From JAJTFA01 sp051715425 (lineage in GTDB: Bacteria > Bacteroidota > Bacteroidia > UKL13-3), in NCBI GenBank assembly GCA_051715425.1, contig JBPXJS010000051.1:1-64000 (forward strand): DNA of 64,000 nt, written 5' to 3'. The position numbers were made by a program, and so were the translations under genes. The notes beneath the pieces were generated by a model that was given only the letters and a program-made list of their open reading frames with translations, was not told where the DNA came from and did no database searches. Of this stretch, positions 17,169 to 25,799 are shown in pieces. Position 1 is the stretch's first letter; every line of letters starts with the position of its first letter.

Positions 17169-17176
17169 TATCTTTG
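17169..17176 (+). promoter_or_regulatory. -7 promoter box of gltX
   Basis: TATCTTTG matches TAnnTTTG and ends 10 bases before the gltX ATG, giving a very short leader. Confidence 0.6.
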
Positions 17177-17186
17177 CCCCTTCATT

Positions 17187-18725
17187 ATGACAGATAGAAG
17201 AGTTCGTGTGCGTTTTGCTCCAAGCCCAACGGGGCCTTTACATATAGGCGGAGTAAGAACCGCTTTGTACAATTATTTAATTGCCAAAAAACACCATGGC
17301 GATTTTTTGCTCCGCATAGAAGACACAGACCAAACCCGGTTTGTGCCCGGTGCAGAAGAATACATTATTGAATCCCTTAAATGGCTTGGTATAAGCCCGG
17401 ATGAAGGCATTGGTTTTGGTGACGGACCTCATGCACCATACCGCCAAAGCGACAGAAAACCCCTGTACAGAAAATATGTTGACCAACTGATTGAAGCTGG
17501 CCATGCTTATTATGCTTTTGATACGGCTGAGGAACTGGAGGCCATGCGTGAAAGACTAAAAGCCTCTAACGTGGATGCCAAGTATGATGCCATTACCCGC
17601 AGCACCATGAAAAACTCCACCACCCTGCCCGAAGACGAGGTAAAAAAACGCCTGGAAAGCGGGGAGCAATATGTGGTGCGCATAAAACTGCCTCGCAAAG
17701 AAGAGGTAAAATTTCATGACGAAATCCGCGGTTGGGTGAGTTTTAATACCTCACAAATGGATGATAAGGTCTTGTTTAAAAGCGATGGAATGCCCACCTA
17801 CCATTTGGCCAATGTGGTTGATGATTATTTAATGCAAATTTCGCACGTGATCCGGGGAGAAGAATGGCTGCCTTCTGCCCCTTTGCACGTTTTATTATAC
17901 CGTTATCTGGGTTGGGAGGATGTAATGCCAAAATTTGCACACCTTCCTTTATTACTTAAACCCGAAGGCAACGGCAAACTGAGCAAAAGAGATGGAGACC
18001 GTTTGGGCTTCCCTGTTTTTCCCCTGGAGTGGAAAGACCCCGCAAGCGGAGAAGTTTCCAGCGGATACAGAGAAACGGGATACCTGCCGGAAGCTGTTTT
18101 AAACCTGCTTGCTTTTTTGGGATGGAACCCGGGTACCCAGCAGGAGTTATTTTCTCTGGATGAGTTAATTGCCTCTTTCTCTCTTGATAGGGTGAGTAAA
18201 TCTGGTGCCAAGTTCGACCTGAACAAAGCCCGCTGGTTTAACCAACAATACATCAGAAAAACAGACAACAGCCTGTTGGCTCAAACACTGAAGGCCGAAG
18301 TAGAAAAACATCAGTTGTCTTTTTCTGATGAGTATATCGCTTCGGTTTGCGCTCTGGTAAAAGAGAAAATAACTTTTACAAGTGAGCTTTGGGCCTTTAG
18401 TAATTACTTTTTTATGGCACCAACCTCTTATGATGAGGGCGTTGTTGCAAAAAGGTGGAACGAAAAAACAGCAGCAGCAACAGCCTCTGCTTTAGAAATA
18501 TTTAATACCCTTACCCATTTTACTGCACCAAATATTGAGGCGGCATACAATGAGGCTTTAGCCAAAAACGAAATGTCCAATAAGGATTTTCTTCAGTTGT
18601 TTCGGGTAATGTTAACCGGTGTAGCTTCAGGCCCTCCTGTTTTTGAAATGGCTGCATTATTTGGAAAAGAGAACACCTTGCTGCGCCTGCAGCAGGCACT
18701 AAACAAACTGGCCGCTACGGCATAA
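17187..18725 (+). CDS. gltX: Glutamyl-tRNA synthetase
   Basis: This class I aminoacyl-tRNA synthetase charges tRNA-Glu. The 512-residue protein shows the N-terminal RFAPSPTGPLHIGGVRTAL (HIGH-type motif HIGG), RIEDTD and the KMSKS-type loop KLSKR. The usual C-terminal helical anticodon-binding domain follows. GatA is also encoded in the window (49-50.6 kb), so this enzyme may charge tRNA-Gln with Glu as well, but its specificity cannot be read from sequence by eye. It heads an operon with the next two genes. Confidence 0.97.
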   Translation: MTDRRVRVRFAPSPTGPLHIGGVRTALYNYLIAKKHHGDFLLRIEDTDQTRFVPGAEEYIIESLKWLGISPDEGIGFGDGPHAPYRQSDRKPLYRKYVDQLIEAGHAYYAFDTAEELEAMRERLKASNVDAKYDAITRSTMKNSTTLPEDEVKKRLESGEQYVVRIKLPRKEEVKFHDEIRGWVSFNTSQMDDKVLFKSDGMPTYHLANVVDDYLMQISHVIRGEEWLPSAPLHVLLYRYLGWEDVMPKFAHLPLLLKPEGNGKLSKRDGDRLGFPVFPLEWKDPASGEVSSGYRETGYLPEAVLNLLAFLGWNPGTQQELFSLDELIASFSLDRVSKSGAKFDLNKARWFNQQYIRKTDNSLLAQTLKAEVEKHQLSFSDEYIASVCALVKEKITFTSELWAFSNYFFMAPTSYDEGVVAKRWNEKTAAATASALEIFNTLTHFTAPNIEAAYNEALAKNEMSNKDFLQLFRVMLTGVASGPPVFEMAALFGKENTLLRLQQALNKLAATA

Positions 18726-18738
18726 ACCAACAGAAACC

Positions 18739-19353
18739 ATGAACAAAAATCTTGTTTTATTTATAGGCCTGCTGATCCTTACCGGATGTGCTGCTCATTT
18801 CGATCGATATCCTGGTGAAAAACTAAGCAGCATTCCTGAGGCATTGAGGGGTGAATATTATTTTCACGATAAGCCTTCTATTCTTTACATGTTTAAAAAA
18901 GACAGCGCTTCTGTACGGATAATGGAAGACCGGATAGTTCCCATCCCCGGATCTAGTGCAGGTGGCGAGCCTCTGATTATTGGAGACACCATCGTGTTTT
19001 CTAAGTTTGGTAGTTATTATGCCCTTAGTCAGCGCGATGAAAACATCCCCGATGCCTGGACCGTTTCTATCCTTAAAACAGATAAAAACAATGTGTATGT
19101 ATACAGCCTGGAGGAAAACAAAAAATATTCAGAGAAACTGCTTACGCTTTTTGTAAACGAAACTTTTGTTCGCCAGTCTGATGGGTCCTATAAAAAAATT
19201 GTGGCCGCGGCCGATACCAAATTGCGTCATATGAAAAACTCCTCTTCTGATACCACCGTGGTTTTTAAAATGAGTGAAGAAAGCCTGAATCTGATATTTG
19301 AAAAATACGTGTCTAAAGAAAAGCCTTTACATTTGAGGCGCGTAAAAAAATAA
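18739..19353 (+). CDS. Predicted lipoprotein of unknown function
   Basis: I do not recognise this 204-residue protein. It has a short lipoprotein signal peptide with lipobox LTGC (Cys17) and a mature part rich in beta-strand patterns and charged residues, ending in a basic tail (LHLRRVKK). It lies 13 bases after gltX and 3 bases before a B12-binding protein gene, so the three are probably co-transcribed, although no functional link is evident. Confidence 0.75.
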   Translation: MNKNLVLFIGLLILTGCAAHFDRYPGEKLSSIPEALRGEYYFHDKPSILYMFKKDSASVRIMEDRIVPIPGSSAGGEPLIIGDTIVFSKFGSYYALSQRDENIPDAWTVSILKTDKNNVYVYSLEENKKYSEKLLTLFVNETFVRQSDGSYKKIVAAADTKLRHMKNSSSDTTVVFKMSEESLNLIFEKYVSKEKPLHLRRVKK

Positions 19354-19356
19354 TAC

Positions 19357-19764
19357 ATGAGCCAACCAATACGTGTTTTAGTTGCCAAAGTAGGCTTAGA
19401 TGGCCACGACAGAGGAGCCAAGGTAATTGCCACAGCCTTGCGCGATGCGGGTATGGAGGTAATTTATACAGGCCTGCGCCAAACACCCGAAATGGTGGTA
19501 AGGGCTGCCCTCCAGGAAGATGTTGATGTAATTGGTGTGAGTATTTTATCAGGAGCACATAATACCGTTTTCCCAAAGCTGATAGACCTGATGAAATCTG
19601 AGGGATTAGCAGATGTTTTACTCACCGGTGGGGGCATTATTCCTGATGAAGACATGAAGGCACTTAACCAAATAGGCGTGGGTCGTCTTTTTGCTCCGGG
19701 AACCAATACACACGAAATAGCAGACTATATTAAATCATGGGTGGAACACAAGCGTTCATCCTGA
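19357..19764 (+). CDS. Cobalamin-binding subunit, methylmalonyl-CoA mutase type
   Basis: This 135-residue protein is a free-standing B12-binding domain of the mutase family. The signature LDGHDRG (DxHxxG, with the His that coordinates cobalt) is at about 14-20, followed by GVSIL and the glycine-rich LLTGGG. Such domains pair with a separate catalytic subunit in acyl-CoA mutases that interconvert methylmalonyl- and succinyl-CoA, or in isobutyryl-CoA mutase-like enzymes. No catalytic subunit is encoded nearby. A crotonase follows 119 bases later. Confidence 0.92.
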   Translation: MSQPIRVLVAKVGLDGHDRGAKVIATALRDAGMEVIYTGLRQTPEMVVRAALQEDVDVIGVSILSGAHNTVFPKLIDLMKSEGLADVLLTGGGIIPDEDMKALNQIGVGRLFAPGTNTHEIADYIKSWVEHKRSS

Positions 19765-19883
19765 TATACAACAACTTAAACCTGTGCATAAAAAAGGCTA
19801 ACCTGCCCGTCATTTTTTTCATATCGTTGCAACGCCTTTAAACAAATTATACTACTCTATTTTATTATACTAATGGGAAAACA

Positions 19884-20675
19884 ATGAGTACAGCAACTAT
19901 GTATCAAACAATTTTAACAAAAAACGAAAACGAAATTTTTTACATCACGATTAACCGTGAAAGCAAACTGAATGCTTTAAATATTCAAACCCTTACGGAT
20001 ATTAAAAATGCCGTATTGAGCATTTATGAAGACGCTTCCGTAAAAGGAGTAATCATTACCGGATCTGGCGTGAAAGCTTTTGCTGCCGGTGCAGATATTG
20101 AAGAGTTTGCAAGTTTTAATATTGAAGAGGGTACCCGCATGAGTGCCGAAGGACATGCGGTACTTAATGCCATTGAGCGTTGCCCAAAACCGGTAATTGC
20201 TGCCGTAAATGGTTTTGCGCTTGGCGGAGGAAACGAGTTGGCCATGGCATGCCATATCCGTATTGCTGCTGAAAATGCAAAATTTGGCCAGCCGGAGGTT
20301 AACCTTGGTATTACTCCTGGCTATGCAGGAACACAACGCCTTGCTCAGTTAATTGGTAAAGGGCGCGCCCTCGAGTTATTAATGACTGCCGATATCATTA
20401 ATGCGCAGGACGCTTACCGCATGGGGCTGGTAAATCACGTGGTTCCGCAAGATCAGCTGATTGCAAAATGTGAAGAGATTTTAGGTAAAATCAAGCAAAA
20501 ATCGCCACTGGCTATTTCTTCCGTTATCCGTTGTGTAAACGCGTTTTACGAGAAAAAACTTGATGGAAACAATGTGGAAATTAATGAGTTTGGAAACTTC
20601 TTTGGATCAGAAGATTTTAAAGAAGGAACTCAGGCGTTTCTTACCAAAAGACCAGCTTCTTTCAAAGGCCAATAA
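19884..20675 (+). CDS. Enoyl-CoA hydratase/isomerase (crotonase family)
   Basis: The enzyme probably hydrates 2-enoyl-CoA in fatty-acid or amino-acid breakdown. The 263-residue crotonase has the oxyanion-hole segments AFAAGADIEEF and NGFALGGGNELAMAC. The two catalytic Glu positions are both present (in GGGNELA and GQPEVNLG), as expected of a true hydratase. GYAGTQRL replaces the more common GAGGTQRL. No thiolase or acyl-CoA dehydrogenase is adjacent. Confidence 0.93.
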   Translation: MSTATMYQTILTKNENEIFYITINRESKLNALNIQTLTDIKNAVLSIYEDASVKGVIITGSGVKAFAAGADIEEFASFNIEEGTRMSAEGHAVLNAIERCPKPVIAAVNGFALGGGNELAMACHIRIAAENAKFGQPEVNLGITPGYAGTQRLAQLIGKGRALELLMTADIINAQDAYRMGLVNHVVPQDQLIAKCEEILGKIKQKSPLAISSVIRCVNAFYEKKLDGNNVEINEFGNFFGSEDFKEGTQAFLTKRPASFKGQ

Positions 20676-20694
20676 GTCATTTATTAAATCTTAT

Positions 20695-20730
20695 AAAAAA
20701 CACCGGACTATTGTTTTCCGGTGTTTTTTT
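20695..20730. terminator. Bidirectional Rho-independent terminator
   Basis: AAAAAACACCGGA (20695-20707) pairs with TCCGGTGTTTTTT (20717-20729). It serves the crotonase gene on the plus strand. The minus-strand gene's stop codon (20708-20710) sits in its loop, so that transcript ends immediately after translation stops. Confidence 0.88.
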
Positions 20731-21457
20731 GTTTTTTAAACTCCTCCGCCTTTTGTTTAAACAACTGAAGGATTTCTGCTTTATTCATTTCCAGCAATTG
20801 TTTATTGGTAAAAGCACACCAATCAATAAACCCCTGAAGCTCCGGCTCCTTTATACCGGTAACCTGCCAGATTTCTTTGTATGAAACCTTCTCTTTAACG
20901 AGGTAATACACCTGCATTTGTTTGATATGCCGCTCATAGGCTCTGTTCTGCTTGCCTTCTTTTGAAAGCAACTGATAAATATAATCTATGGGGCCGCTTA
21001 TTCCGATATAACCCGGACCTACAACTATCTCAGACCTTGGGCGGTTGGTAACCCTCTTATGATTATTAAGTACACTATCTGTTTTAAGAATGCCGGCCGC
21101 CACCAATGCCAGAGAATCGCTATACCGCTTCCCCTTGATGAGTACTTCTCCCAACAGCACAGAATATCTTTTTATGTAAATGGTATCGTGCCCGAGGGAA
21201 CTCTTTGCCGGAAAAAAATAGAGATGAGAAACCAAAACAGAGTCTGATGATAACCCCTTTATACTCACCTGTCCGTTTAGTCTGGAAATATGCCTTTTGC
21301 CGTTTGAAAACAATACCACCTCTGCCATAGAAACCGGTTCTCTGGTGTCCCTGTCTGCAATGATCAGCCTATGTACAAGGGTGTCCGACTGGGCATAAAC
21401 AACCCTGTTTGCGCATATCAGCAGAAAAAAAATCAGTATCGTTTGTTGAGGTTTCAC
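20708..21457 (-). CDS. Secreted protein with carboxypeptidase-regulatory-like domain
   Basis: The 249-residue protein has a signal peptide ending near VVYAQS. Residues about 28-105 have the pattern of a CarboxypepD_reg-like beta-sandwich (RLIIADRDTREPVSMAEVVLFSNGKRHISRLNGQVSIKGL). The remainder is helical and ends in a Lys-rich tail (KAEEFKKQKNTGKQ). Proteins of this make-up are common and unassigned in Bacteroidota. It is 25 bases downstream of maeB and may be the last gene of that transcript. Confidence 0.78.
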   Translation of the reverse strand: MKPQQTILIFFLLICANRVVYAQSDTLVHRLIIADRDTREPVSMAEVVLFSNGKRHISRLNGQVSIKGLSSDSVLVSHLYFFPAKSSLGHDTIYIKRYSVLLGEVLIKGKRYSDSLALVAAGILKTDSVLNNHKRVTNRPRSEIVVGPGYIGISGPIDYIYQLLSKEGKQNRAYERHIKQMQVYYLVKEKVSYKEIWQVTGIKEPELQGFIDWCAFTNKQLLEMNKAEILQLFKQKAEEFKKQKNTGKQ

Positions 21458-21482
21458 CCCGCATCAGATTACTGAACCATTA

Positions 21483-23747
21483 TTAAACGTTTGATTTGCT
21501 TTGCGCATCAACCACCGCAATAATTACCATGTTTACAATTTCTCTTACCGTACTGCCCAGTTGTAATATATGTGCCGATTTTTTTAAGCCGCAAAGCACA
21601 GGGCCAATGGCTTCGGCAGCGCCCAGCTCCTGCAGCATTTTATAAGCAATATTTCCTGATGACAGTTTAGGGAAAATAAAGGTATTAACAGGCTCTCCGC
21701 ATAATTCGCTGAAAGGAAAATTCTCCTGCAACAGCTTCTGGTTCAGGGCAACGTTTGCCTGGATATCTCCGTCAACCACCATGTATGGGTATTTTTCTTT
21801 AAGCAATTTCCTTGCGGTTGCCATTTTGTTTGGTGTTTCCCCATCTGATGAGCCAAAGTTTGAATAAGACAACAGGGCAATACGGGGATTGATATTAAAC
21901 TTCTTTACCGCATCGTAGGTAAGTTTTGTTATATCTACAATATCATTAACGCCCGGATTAATATTAACGGTAGCATCAGAAAAAAACAAGGTTCCTTTGT
22001 TTGAAAGCATAATATACATACCTGCAACCCTATTGGTTCCTTCTTCTTTTCCTAAAATCTGCAGAGCTGGTTTAATGGTGCTTGGATAGTTTTTAGTGAG
22101 CCCTGAAATCATCGCATCAGCTTCTCCCAACTCAACCATCATTGGTGCAAAATGATTTCTGTCGCGCATTAACTTTCTGGCTTCATGCAGGGTTACCCCT
22201 TTTCGCTGACGCTTTTGATAAAACGCATCGGCATACTCGTTTCGCTTATGGTCTTCTGTGAGCGGATTTATAATGGGCACACCAGCCAGATCAATATGAT
22301 TCTCGGCAATAATCTGTTCAATTTTTTCTTTATTACCCAGCAAAATCGGGTGGGCAATACCCTCATCTTTTACAATCTGTGCGGCCCTCAGTATCTTATA
22401 ACTATCAGCCTCGGCAAATACCACACGTTTAGGGTTTTTGCGGGCCTTGCTGCCAATAACACGAATAAAATTGCTTTCTTTTCCCAGCCTGGTAAGCAAT
22501 TCCGATTTATATGCTTCCCAATCTGTAATATGTTTTTTTGCCACACCCGAATCCATTGCTGCTTTAGCCACGGCAGGAGAAACAGTGGTAATAAGCCTTG
22601 GGTCAAGGGGTTTGGGAATAATATAGTTTTTTCCAAACTGAATGCTCTTTTCATTATAGGCCATGTTCACAATTTCCGGAACAGGCTCTTTTGCCAGCTG
22701 CGCAAGGGCATGCACTGCTGCCAGTTTCATTTCTTCATTAATTTTTGTTGCCCGCACATCTAATGCTCCCCGGAAAATAAAAGGAAAACCAAGCACATTG
22801 TTTACCTGATTAGGGTAATCACTCCGGCCTGTAGCCAATATAATATCAGGGCGCGAGGCAAGGGCATCTGCATAAGAAATTTCAGGATCCGGGTTGGCAA
22901 GGGCAAATACAATGCAATCTTTGGCCATACTTCTTACCATATCCTGCGAAACAACATTCCCTTTTGATAAGCCAACAAAAACATCGGCACCTTTCATGGC
23001 CTCTGTAAGTGTCTCTATTTTCTGTGTGGTAGCAAAAAATTGTTTTGTTTCATCAAGGTTTGGACTGTCTGTTCTGATTACCCCCTTGCTATCGCACATA
23101 ATAAGGTTTTCCTTTTTTACACCTAGGCTTAAAAACACCTTGGCGCAGGAAACAGCAGAGGCTCCTGCCCCATTAAAAACCACCTTTACCTTATCTATTT
23201 TCTTTTTTACCACCTCAAGTGCATTGATCACAGCCGCACCGGTAATAATTGCTGTTCCGTGCTGGTCATCGTGCATAATGGGAATATCCAGCTCTTCTTT
23301 TAATCTCCGCTCTATCTCAAAACACTCAGGAGCTTTAATATCCTCCAGATTTATACCGCCAAAAGTTGGGCTTATGGCTTTTACTGTTTTAATAAACTCT
23401 TCTGTATCCTTGGTATTTACCTCTATATCAAAAACGTCAATATCGGCAAATATTTTAAACAACACCCCCTTGCCTTCCATTACGGGTTTGGATGCCTCCG
23501 GACCAATATCGCCAAGCCCAAGCACGGCTGTTCCGTTAGAGATTACCGCAACCAGATTTCCTTTTGCGGTATATTTATAAACGTCATCCGGAGTTTCAGC
23601 AATTGCCAGACATGGTTCTGCCACACCAGGAGAATAAGCCAGGCTTAAATCTCTTTTTGTATTGGTAGGCTTGGTTGGTATAACAGCAATTTTTCCGGGC
23701 CGGCCTTTGCTGTGGTATTTTAATGCATCGTCTTTTAGTGTTGACAT
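21483..23747 (-). CDS. maeB: NADP-dependent malic enzyme with phosphotransacetylase-like domain
   Basis: The enzyme decarboxylates malate to pyruvate, producing NADPH. The 754-residue protein has the large two-part MaeB form: an N-terminal malic enzyme (about 1-420, with SLAYSPGVAEPC, GDIGPEASKPVMEGK and the NAD(P) fold VVFNGAGASA) and a C-terminal phosphotransacetylase-like domain (about 430-754, with VFAEADSYKILRAA). In MaeB proteins the second domain is regulatory and senses acetyl-CoA rather than acting as a transacetylase. It lies 11 bases after the LOG-family gene. Confidence 0.96.
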   Translation of the reverse strand: MSTLKDDALKYHSKGRPGKIAVIPTKPTNTKRDLSLAYSPGVAEPCLAIAETPDDVYKYTAKGNLVAVISNGTAVLGLGDIGPEASKPVMEGKGVLFKIFADIDVFDIEVNTKDTEEFIKTVKAISPTFGGINLEDIKAPECFEIERRLKEELDIPIMHDDQHGTAIITGAAVINALEVVKKKIDKVKVVFNGAGASAVSCAKVFLSLGVKKENLIMCDSKGVIRTDSPNLDETKQFFATTQKIETLTEAMKGADVFVGLSKGNVVSQDMVRSMAKDCIVFALANPDPEISYADALASRPDIILATGRSDYPNQVNNVLGFPFIFRGALDVRATKINEEMKLAAVHALAQLAKEPVPEIVNMAYNEKSIQFGKNYIIPKPLDPRLITTVSPAVAKAAMDSGVAKKHITDWEAYKSELLTRLGKESNFIRVIGSKARKNPKRVVFAEADSYKILRAAQIVKDEGIAHPILLGNKEKIEQIIAENHIDLAGVPIINPLTEDHKRNEYADAFYQKRQRKGVTLHEARKLMRDRNHFAPMMVELGEADAMISGLTKNYPSTIKPALQILGKEEGTNRVAGMYIMLSNKGTLFFSDATVNINPGVNDIVDITKLTYDAVKKFNINPRIALLSYSNFGSSDGETPNKMATARKLLKEKYPYMVVDGDIQANVALNQKLLQENFPFSELCGEPVNTFIFPKLSSGNIAYKMLQELGAAEAIGPVLCGLKKSAHILQLGSTVREIVNMVIIAVVDAQSKSNV

Positions 23748-23758
23748 AGCGGTGGTGG

Positions 23759-24466
23759 TTAAAAGTTTGGTGATATGGACATATCACCGTAGTAATCCAG
23801 GATATAGTTTACCGCATCATCGGCTGAGTCAACAAGTTTAAACAAAAAGAGGTCGTCCGGATTTATGTTTTTTTCCTTTTCCATCATGGTGGTTTTAATC
23901 CAGTCGAGCAATCCGCTCCAATATTCTGTACCCACCAAAACCACAGGGAACCTCGCCACTTTATGTGTTTGAATAAGGGTTAAGGCTTCAAAAAGTTCAT
24001 CCAGTGTGCCAAACCCACCAGGCATAGCTACAAAACCCTGGGCGTATTTCATAAACATTACTTTCCGCACAAAAAAGTAATCGAAGTTGATCATTTTGTC
24101 GCGGTCAACAAAGCGGTTCACAAACTGTTCAAATGGCAATTCAATACCAAGGCCTACAGATTTTCCTCCGGCTTCAAAAGCTCCCTTGTTTCCGGCTTCC
24201 ATAATACCCGGGCCACCGCCTGTAATTACTCCAAATCCTGCGTGCACCAGTTTTTTTGCTATCTCTTCGGCAAGCAAAAAATAGGGATTATCCGGTTTGG
24301 TTCTGGCTGAACCAAAAATAGACACACATGGGCCAATGCGGCTCATCTTTTCAAATCCTTCTACAAATTCTGCCATTATTTTAAAGGTAGCCCAGCTATC
24401 CGTTACTTTAATTTCCGGCCAGTTTTTTTTCTCAAATGCTTTTTTAATTCTCTCTTCGTCTGTCAT
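23759..24466 (-). CDS. LOG-family nucleotide phosphoribohydrolase
   Basis: The 235-residue Rossmann-fold protein has both hallmarks of the LOG/TIGR00730 family: GGGPGIMEA (83-91) and PGGFGTLDE (149-157). These enzymes cleave ribose 5-phosphate from nucleoside monophosphates. In plants this releases cytokinins; in bacteria the main substrates are often AMP or other purine nucleotides. It is longer than the minimal LOG at both ends. It sits between yqeY and maeB in a minus-strand operon. Confidence 0.9.
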   Translation of the reverse strand: MTDEERIKKAFEKKNWPEIKVTDSWATFKIMAEFVEGFEKMSRIGPCVSIFGSARTKPDNPYFLLAEEIAKKLVHAGFGVITGGGPGIMEAGNKGAFEAGGKSVGLGIELPFEQFVNRFVDRDKMINFDYFFVRKVMFMKYAQGFVAMPGGFGTLDELFEALTLIQTHKVARFPVVLVGTEYWSGLLDWIKTTMMEKEKNINPDDLFLFKLVDSADDAVNYILDYYGDMSISPNF

Positions 24467-24490
24467 AATATTTCTCCGTTAAACATACAT

Positions 24491-24516
24491 AAGGGGCGCA
24501 ACAGCGTGCGCCCCTT
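24491..24516 (-). other. Strong intergenic hairpin between yqeY and the LOG gene
   Basis: AAGGGGCGCA (24491-24500) pairs perfectly with TGCGCCCCTT (24507-24516) around a six-base loop. On the minus strand no T run follows, so it is not a standard terminator. It could stabilise the 3' end of the upstream messages or reduce readthrough to the LOG gene and maeB. Confidence 0.7.
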
Positions 24517-24538
24517 ATACAAACATATTAAATTTCTT

Positions 24539-24991
24539 TTATCCTAAAAGTTGTTTCAACAAGGCTGATATGATTTTTCCATCCGCTTTGCCGGCAAGCG
24601 CCTTCATAGCCAGCGGCATTACCTTGCCAAAATCGGCAGCACTGCTTGCCCCTGCTGTTGCTATTACTTTTTTCAATTCTTCTTTAATAGCCTCTTCGCT
24701 CATTTGTGCCGGTAAATATTTTTCAATCACGTCCAGTTCTTCCTTTTCTTTTGCAGCAAGTTCCGAACGGCCGTTTTGAATAAAAATATCCATGCTTTCT
24801 TTTCTTTGCTTGGCCAGCTTCTGAAAAATCTTAATCGCTTGTTCGTCTTCTATTTTGTCTCCGGTTGCCCCTTCTGCTGTAGCAGCAAGCAACAGGGCCG
24901 ATTTTAATGCCCTGAGTGCGCGCAACGAGGCTTCATCTTTTGCCTTCATCGCTGTCAGGATATCTGCGTTCACTTTTTCCTGTAGTGTCAT
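24539..24991 (-). CDS. yqeY: GatB/YqeY domain protein
   Basis: The 150-residue helical protein matches stand-alone YqeY throughout (MTLQEKVNADILTAMKAKD, LRALKSAL, EKYLPAQMSEEAI, GKVMPLAMKALAGKADGKII). The domain also occurs at the C-terminus of GatB, where it helps bind tRNA. The role of the free form is not settled, but tRNA binding is likely. It follows comA by 13 bases. Confidence 0.94.
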   Translation of the reverse strand: MTLQEKVNADILTAMKAKDEASLRALRALKSALLLAATAEGATGDKIEDEQAIKIFQKLAKQRKESMDIFIQNGRSELAAKEKEELDVIEKYLPAQMSEEAIKEELKKVIATAGASSAADFGKVMPLAMKALAGKADGKIISALLKQLLG

Positions 24992-25004
24992 TGTTTTTTG
25001 TTAC

Positions 25005-25796
25005 TTATTTCTTTTTAGTTAAGAATTTGGCTCCTTTGTTTAGAAAGAAGGTAAAGGTATCGCTTCTCAATCCAAGCCTTAGCGTTTCAAGAGGGATTAC
25101 CTCATTGGGTGCAATATTTCCAAGGTTTACGTTAGCGCCTACCAGCTTAATAAAATACGTTTGTTGCGCCTTTAATGGAGCCTCCCAAATTATTTTTTCT
25201 TCAGGTATTTTTGTAAGAATTTCCTGCACCAGGCCTTCCCTTACTTCCCCGCTGCTTCTGTATACGCCAACATTTCCGGCTTCGCGTGCTTCTGCAATTA
25301 CTTTCCACGCACCTGCTTTCAGCTCGCTTTTCATCAACTCAATCCATTGGTATGGTGGAATAATCTTCTCTACATCTTTACTACCAACCTCACTTAATAC
25401 GGTAACGTATTTGCTTAGTTTATGTATATACTCCAGCTTTACTTCGTGTGGCATCTCAATGGAGCCATCAGAAACTTCAGCATGCTCCAGGCCAAACCGT
25501 TCAATCATCTTCAGATAATCGTCAAACTGATTTCTTACCATAAAAGCCTCGAAAAGCGTACCCCCGAAATACACTTGAATGCCCGAATCCTTGTAGAGTT
25601 TAATTTTCTGATCCAGATTTTGGGTAACATAAGCGGTACCAAAACCAAGCTTTACAATATCAACGTGCTCACTGCAAACGGAGAGGAAATTCTCTACCTC
25701 ATTAAGCCCAAGACCTTTATCCATTACCATGGTAAGTCCGCTTTCTCTTGGTTTGGCTACCCTTTCAGGAATTTGTTTTAGTTTAAAGTTTTTCAT
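25005..25796 (-). CDS. comA: Phosphosulfolactate synthase family protein
   Basis: The 263-residue TIM-barrel protein resembles ComA, which adds sulfite to phosphoenolpyruvate to give phosphosulfolactate, the first step of coenzyme M synthesis in methanogens. Supporting segments are GLTMVMDKGLGL, VDIVKLGFGTAY, VYFGGTLFEA, EVSDGSIEMP and IWEAPLKAQQ. Bacteroidota do not make coenzyme M, so the product probably feeds another sulfonate; a role in sulfonolipids or sulfolactate is a guess. It lies 3 bases after the TPR gene. Confidence 0.88.
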   Translation of the reverse strand: MKNFKLKQIPERVAKPRESGLTMVMDKGLGLNEVENFLSVCSEHVDIVKLGFGTAYVTQNLDQKIKLYKDSGIQVYFGGTLFEAFMVRNQFDDYLKMIERFGLEHAEVSDGSIEMPHEVKLEYIHKLSKYVTVLSEVGSKDVEKIIPPYQWIELMKSELKAGAWKVIAEAREAGNVGVYRSSGEVREGLVQEILTKIPEEKIIWEAPLKAQQTYFIKLVGANVNLGNIAPNEVIPLETLRLGLRSDTFTFFLNKGAKFLTKKK

Positions 25797-25799
25797 TCA

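Noticed and set aside
24491..24516. Rho-independent terminator after yqeY
   Set aside because: The stem is strong but no T run follows on the minus strand, so I list it only as a hairpin.
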